Below are positions 60,925 to 64,000 of a DNA stretch of 64,000 nucleotides, piece after piece. Made by a program: the position numbers and the translations under genes. The notes beneath the pieces are model-generated. The model worked only from the letters and a program-made list of their open reading frames with translations. It searched no databases and was not told where the DNA came from. The stretch's first letter is position 1; every line of letters starts with the position of its first letter. The DNA comes from an uncultured Pseudomonadales bacterium (lineage in GTDB: Bacteria; Pseudomonadota; Gammaproteobacteria; Pseudomonadales; Azotimanducaceae), in NCBI GenBank assembly GCA_958296195.1, contig OY282455.1:62001-126000 (forward strand), given 5' to 3'.

Positions 60925-61881
60925 TTAAATGAACTGCGGCCCTAGAATCTCCTCCCCCGGTGCCCAGCGCAGCACCCCGTGGGTGGTGTACCTGCGCTTT
61001 TGGGAATGGAAGTAGTTCCAGTTCACCACTAGGGTGTAGTCCCGGTCGATCAGGGTGTCCCGGGTCTCCAGACGCATGGCTTGGCCGTAGCGGTGCAGGG
61101 TGCTGTGTAGATAGCGCCCGTAGGCGATGCCGTTGCCGAACAGGTCCGGCCCGTGGTACTGGTGGTGGTTGTGGTCCCGGGTGCGCTCGTAGGCGTAGGC
61201 ACCTTCCACTACGCCGCTGGTCTCGATGCGCATCTCGGCACGGGTCAGGTTGATGGGCTTGTAATGGATGCAGACTTGGTTGGTGCCGACCGGCTGTTGG
61301 CGCTCGTCGTACACCTCCAGCTCGCCCCGCCACTGGCCCTCGCGCTTTGGCGGCAGCACGAAGGGGCGCTTGCCCTCCGCCTTCTCCCGCGCCAGCCAGT
61401 CCGCCACCCTTTGCTTGGTGGCCGGCTCCTCGTCCTGGGTGACGATGTAGAGGCCGTTGAAGACCCCGATCAGGGTGGGGCCTTCGTGTAGCAGGGAGGA
61501 ATAGACCTGCATCTCCAACTCCGGCACCACATGGTTGACCGTATGCAGTTGGGTGTTCCACGCCGGGGAGAAGTACTCGGAGTTGACTAAGGTGCCGTAG
61601 GGGCTGCCGGAGCCGAAGAAGTCCGGCCCGGTGTATATGCGGTCTTGGTCGGAGTCGATCACGCCGAAGTCGAAGCGCCCGATCTCGAAGCGGTGGCGCA
61701 GCGGGCCGACGGCGTTGAAGTCGGTCTCCATCCAGTAGCGGGTTTTGCCGTCACGGTGCTCGCTGGCCCGGGACACGTTGTTGAAGCCCACCCAAGTGCC
61801 GTCCGCCTCGAACACCGAGGGGGCGCCGTGCCATTGGCCGGTAATCAGCTTTTGCCAGTTGCTGGGTTGGTCTTTGGACAT
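60925..61881 (-). CDS. Unknown two-repeat beta-barrel-like protein
   Basis: 318-residue protein without a family I can name. It contains two similar halves: TGPDFFGSGSPYGTLVNSEYF near 83 and HGPDLFGNGIAYGRYLHSTLH near 240, each preceded by a GQW(H/R)G turn (near 16 and 184) and a run of aromatic/charged beta-type sequence. The layout suggests a duplicated lipocalin- or nitrobindin-like barrel, hence a small hydrophobic ligand or tetrapyrrole carrier; that is inference. No signal peptide is visible. It lies 27 bp downstream of the hydrolase gene on the same strand. Confidence 0.55.
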   Translation of the reverse strand: MSKDQPSNWQKLITGQWHGAPSVFEADGTWVGFNNVSRASEHRDGKTRYWMETDFNAVGPLRHRFEIGRFDFGVIDSDQDRIYTGPDFFGSGSPYGTLVNSEYFSPAWNTQLHTVNHVVPELEMQVYSSLLHEGPTLIGVFNGLYIVTQDEEPATKQRVADWLAREKAEGKRPFVLPPKREGQWRGELEVYDERQQPVGTNQVCIHYKPINLTRAEMRIETSGVVEGAYAYERTRDHNHHQYHGPDLFGNGIAYGRYLHSTLHRYGQAMRLETRDTLIDRDYTLVVNWNYFHSQKRRYTTHGVLRWAPGEEILGPQFI

Positions 61882-61908
61882 ATCGCACCACCATTCAATC
61901 GGGAAAAA

Positions 61909-62904
61909 TCACTTGTGTTCAGCCACCGCCGTTAAGGGATGATCCGGGCTGCACAGCCGTTGCAGCGCCGCCGCCGCGTGTGCATCGCCGCGGCAGGCGT
62001 GGCGGCAGAAGTGGACGATGGCCTTGCCCAAGTGCTTGCGCACCCTCCTGCCGCTGCCCTCTGCCTTGCCGTCCAGATAGGGGCGCCCGGTGGACTTGTC
62101 CTGGGGCCAGACAAAGGAGAAATGGTTGGCGCCTTCCACGATTAGCAGGTGGCGCCCGCCGCCGTCTCCCGGCACTCCCTCCCGGAAGCTGCGCTCTATG
62201 GGGCTGGTGGCGCTTTCGTGTTCGCCATCCCGGTAACGGTGGCTGCTGGCGGCGATGACGCCGTCCCGGCTACCGCCCAGCATCAACAGGGGCAAATTGT
62301 CGGCGATGGGCATGAAGCTACCCTCCTCCCAGCCCAGTTGCAGGTTGCCGGCGGTGTGGGCCGCGTAGGCGAAGGCGCCGCACAGGTTGGGAAACCACTC
62401 CTTGTTGGCGTTCAGCAGAGCCATGGAGCCGCCGGCCGAATGCCCGCCCAAGACGATGTGATCCAGATCGAGATGCCCCGCCAACAGTCCGTCACTCTGG
62501 ACGCGCTGCAACTCCTCCATGATGGCCGGCAGCGCTGGGCAGGAGGGGTCTTGGCCGTAGCCTTGGCGGGTCAGCCGGTCGATCTGCACACCGGGGCTGA
62601 CGCTTATGCGGTCGGCAATCTCCACGGTCACCCAGCTGTAGGTCAGCGCGGCGAAGCCGGCCTTCGCCAGCCGCCGAGCGACCCAGCCGTAGGATTCATG
62701 GGAGATGTTGACGCCCGGCATGATGACGACCACGGGCAAGGGGGAGCGGCTCGGGTCCGGGGGAACGAAGCCGGTGTCCCGCTCCTCAAAGCTGTCCCCG
62801 TAGCGGCACGGGTAGTAGATCTTCAACGTCAGATTGTCGTAGGGGGCCTCCCGGCCGGCCACCTTGGCGGCGCGGTAAACGGCCCTGACCTTGACGGAGC
62901 TCAC
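61909..62904 (-). CDS. Chlorophyllase/dienelactone-hydrolase-like esterase
   Basis: 331-residue alpha/beta hydrolase. LPVVVIMPGVNISHESYGWVARRLAKAGF near 57 forms the oxyanion side, and LGGHSAGGSMAL near 151 carries the nucleophile Ser in a G-x-S-x-G elbow. A late Asp (GGSRDGVI) and a His (EGANHFSFVWP) complete the triad. The layout resembles PAF-acetylhydrolase/chlorophyllase-type esterases. Start is GTG at 62904. It is cytoplasmic (no signal). The next genes upstream and downstream are close, so it belongs to the same operon. The substrate is probably an ester of a hydrophobic alcohol; chlorophyll ester cleavage is a hypothesis. Confidence 0.75.
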   Translation of the reverse strand: MSSVKVRAVYRAAKVAGREAPYDNLTLKIYYPCRYGDSFEERDTGFVPPDPSRSPLPVVVIMPGVNISHESYGWVARRLAKAGFAALTYSWVTVEIADRISVSPGVQIDRLTRQGYGQDPSCPALPAIMEELQRVQSDGLLAGHLDLDHIVLGGHSAGGSMALLNANKEWFPNLCGAFAYAAHTAGNLQLGWEEGSFMPIADNLPLLMLGGSRDGVIAASSHRYRDGEHESATSPIERSFREGVPGDGGGRHLLIVEGANHFSFVWPQDKSTGRPYLDGKAEGSGRRVRKHLGKAIVHFCRHACRGDAHAAAALQRLCSPDHPLTAVAEHK

Positions 62905-62969
62905 AACCGCCTAGCCCAGCCCGTGCGTACTGGCCAAACCCCACCTCCTCCGGCAACAGGACATGCGGG

Positions 62970-63776
62970 CTACGCCGGCCGGGGCAGAACCCGGTCCCCG
63001 CCCCACAGGGCCTTGACCAGCTTGGCGGTCAGGTCCGGCCCGTACATGCGCTGCACCAGGGCGTTCATGGGGTCCAGTTCGGCGACGCTGCGGCGTATCA
63101 ATTGGTCCCTTTCCGCTTGGGCGGTGCGCCGCTCCCCGGCCAGGATGGCGGACTTATCGACGTTCGCCAGCCATTGGTCCACCAGCTTTTCGGAAGTGTC
63201 CCGGATGGTCTGCATGTTGGCGGCGTTGTCCTCGGCGGTGAAGCACAGGCTCGCCTGGGTCTGCGCCACGCGCATGTACAGGTTTTGGCTGATGAAGGGC
63301 GTCAGCCCCAGGTCCTTGTGCAGCCGCAGGTGCTCCTCGTTCAGCTCCCCGTAGTATTTGTCCGCGTACTCTGGATGGGTGGTCAACTCCACCCGCGGCA
63401 GAAAGTCCATGTACCAAAAGATGTCCGGCGCGGTGCCGAAGGCGAGGCCGAGGTTGGGCGCGTCATACTTGGCGGCGAGGCTGACGGTCAGGTGCATGTT
63501 GCTGAAGCTGGCCTTGGGGTTGCCCACCCAGGAGAACACCAGCCAGTCGATGTCCGGGCCGGTGAAGGTGCTTAAGTGGCCCCCGGCGCCGCTGCCGTCG
63601 ATGGCTTCGTAGGGCTGCAAATCCGCGGTGGAGGGGTCCGGCTGCAGCTCGAAACGGGCGGCCACCTTGTCGAACAGCCCGCCGAGTGTTTTCCAAAGGG
63701 CGTCAAAGGTGCCGCGGTTGTCGATGGCCGGGCGAGCCTTGAGGGCGTCCATGAGGGACTGGTTGGATTTGGCCAT
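62970..63776 (-). CDS. Red chlorophyll catabolite reductase-like protein
   Basis: 268-residue protein. Its core HLSTFTGPDIDWLVFSWVGNP...NMHLTVSLAAKYDAPNLGLAFGTAPDIFWYMDFLPRVELTTHPEYADKYYGE (residues about 67-142) resembles the ferredoxin-dependent bilin reductase/RCCR fold, in which a beta sheet holds an open-chain tetrapyrrole. The family assignment is from pattern memory and uncertain. It is divergent from a Rieske oxygenase gene (66 bp between starts) and 65 bp upstream of the chlorophyllase-like gene. Confidence 0.45.
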   Translation of the reverse strand: MAKSNQSLMDALKARPAIDNRGTFDALWKTLGGLFDKVAARFELQPDPSTADLQPYEAIDGSGAGGHLSTFTGPDIDWLVFSWVGNPKASFSNMHLTVSLAAKYDAPNLGLAFGTAPDIFWYMDFLPRVELTTHPEYADKYYGELNEEHLRLHKDLGLTPFISQNLYMRVAQTQASLCFTAEDNAANMQTIRDTSEKLVDQWLANVDKSAILAGERRTAQAERDQLIRRSVAELDPMNALVQRMYGPDLTAKLVKALWGGDRVLPRPA

Positions 63777-63842
63777 GGCGCTTGAACCAAGTTTGTCTTA
63801 ATGATATATGTTTATAGGAAATCCCAGCGGGATGCAAGAACC
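63777..63842. promoter_or_regulatory. Divergent promoter region between RCCR-like and Rieske genes
   Basis: This 66-bp AT-rich interval (GTTTGTCTTAATGATATATG, then TTTATAGG) separates two divergent starts and must hold both promoters. Candidate -10 boxes are TATATG and TTTATA; no single arrangement is convincing. Confidence 0.35.
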
Positions 63843-64000
63843 ATGCTCATCAACCTTTGGTACGTTGCGGAGTGGTCGAAGGCCGTCCAAGAAAAGCCCG
63901 TGCAGGTGCGGATGCTGGGCCAGAACTTCGTGCTGTTCCGGGACACCGGCGGCAAAGTCCACTGCTTGAGCGACGTCTGCCTGCACCGGGGCGGCGCCCT
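63843..64000 (+). CDS. Rieske non-heme iron oxygenase, N-terminal part (runs off window)
   Basis: The first 52 codons read MLINLWYVAEWSKAVQEKPV, then VRMLGQNFVLFRDTGGKVHCLSDVCLHRGGA. This is the start of a Rieske oxygenase: the C-x-H of the [2Fe-2S] site is Cys and His in CLHRG, and the second C-x2-H lies beyond the edge. The short leader before the Rieske domain is seen in ring-cleaving or pheophorbide-a-oxygenase-like monooxygenases as well as other alpha subunits. It is divergent from the RCCR-like gene. Confidence 0.85.
   Translation, partial: MLINLWYVAEWSKAVQEKPVQVRMLGQNFVLFRDTGGKVHCLSDVCLHRGGA

Overview
The window is a GC-rich (about 60-65 percent by eye) stretch of bacterial chromosome, most likely from a heterotrophic gammaproteobacterium. 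The support is TonB-dependent receptors, ferrochelatase, a hisH-hisF pair, MoaB, a LysR regulator, a single-chain acetyl-CoA carboxylase and a catabolic block with a P450 and a Rieske oxygenase. No rRNA or ribosomal protein gene is present, so the lineage is inference. The assignments rest on reading motifs in the translations; no database search was run.

Layout. (1) 1-9665: a broken transposase, then three co-oriented genes: an AT-richer Hsp70-type ATPase, a DUF1156 DNA methyltransferase with a zinc ribbon, and a PLD-nuclease/SNF2 helicase fusion. They form a putative helicase-methylase-ATPase defence module. (2) 9724-19030: accessory clutter with a His-type DegT/ColD-like sugar enzyme, a DNA-ligase remnant, a DUF4143 ATPase, a 505-bp segmental duplication carrying hipB, a wrecked and an intact TonB receptor, a complete hipBA pair and a frameshifted AlbA_2-family remnant. 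(3) 19180-23230: housekeeping genes (quinone oxidoreductase, hisF, hisH, hemH). (4) 23315-43650: a large defence island on the minus strand. It is a DISARM class 1-like set (drmD, drmMI, drmA, drmB), with a Fic protein and a hicB remnant between drmD and drmMI. Between drmMI and drmA lie an Abi_C/HEPN-like gene, a small membrane protein, a TIR-like gene, a vapBC pair and an intact IS1202-type insertion sequence with a 16-bp target duplication. drmC was not found. (5) 43687-50937: an HDAC-like deacylase, a 1635-residue acetyl-CoA carboxylase joining all four activities, MoaB and a GPP34/GOLPH3-family protein. (6) 51046-53809: a coiled-coil protein built on a 33-bp minisatellite, an HPr-kinase-like protein overlapping a sulfotransferase, and tRNA-Arg(CCG). 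(7) 53894-64000: a UGSC-family selenoprotein with an in-frame UGA and a bacterial SECIS-like hairpin, its conserved partner, a CYP153-like P450, a nitronate monooxygenase, a PPOX flavoprotein, a class IV aminotransferase, an Asp/Glu-racemase-fold protein, a two-barrel protein, a chlorophyllase-like hydrolase, a protein resembling red chlorophyll catabolite reductase, and the start of a divergent Rieske oxygenase.

How the genes may work together. The two defence blocks each pair a DNA methyltransferase with SNF2- or DrmA-type helicases, so both could mark self DNA and act on unmarked invading DNA. The Abi/TM/TIR cassette is tightly coupled to drmMI and looks like a second-line, self-killing layer. 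The last block reads as an oxidative catabolic neighbourhood. A link to tetrapyrrole (chlorophyll-like) breakdown is suggested by three neighbouring genes but is unproven. The best candidates for undescribed biology are the Hsp70-DUF1156-PLD/SNF2 operon, the Abi_C-TM-TIR cassette inside DISARM, and the UGSC selenoprotein unit.
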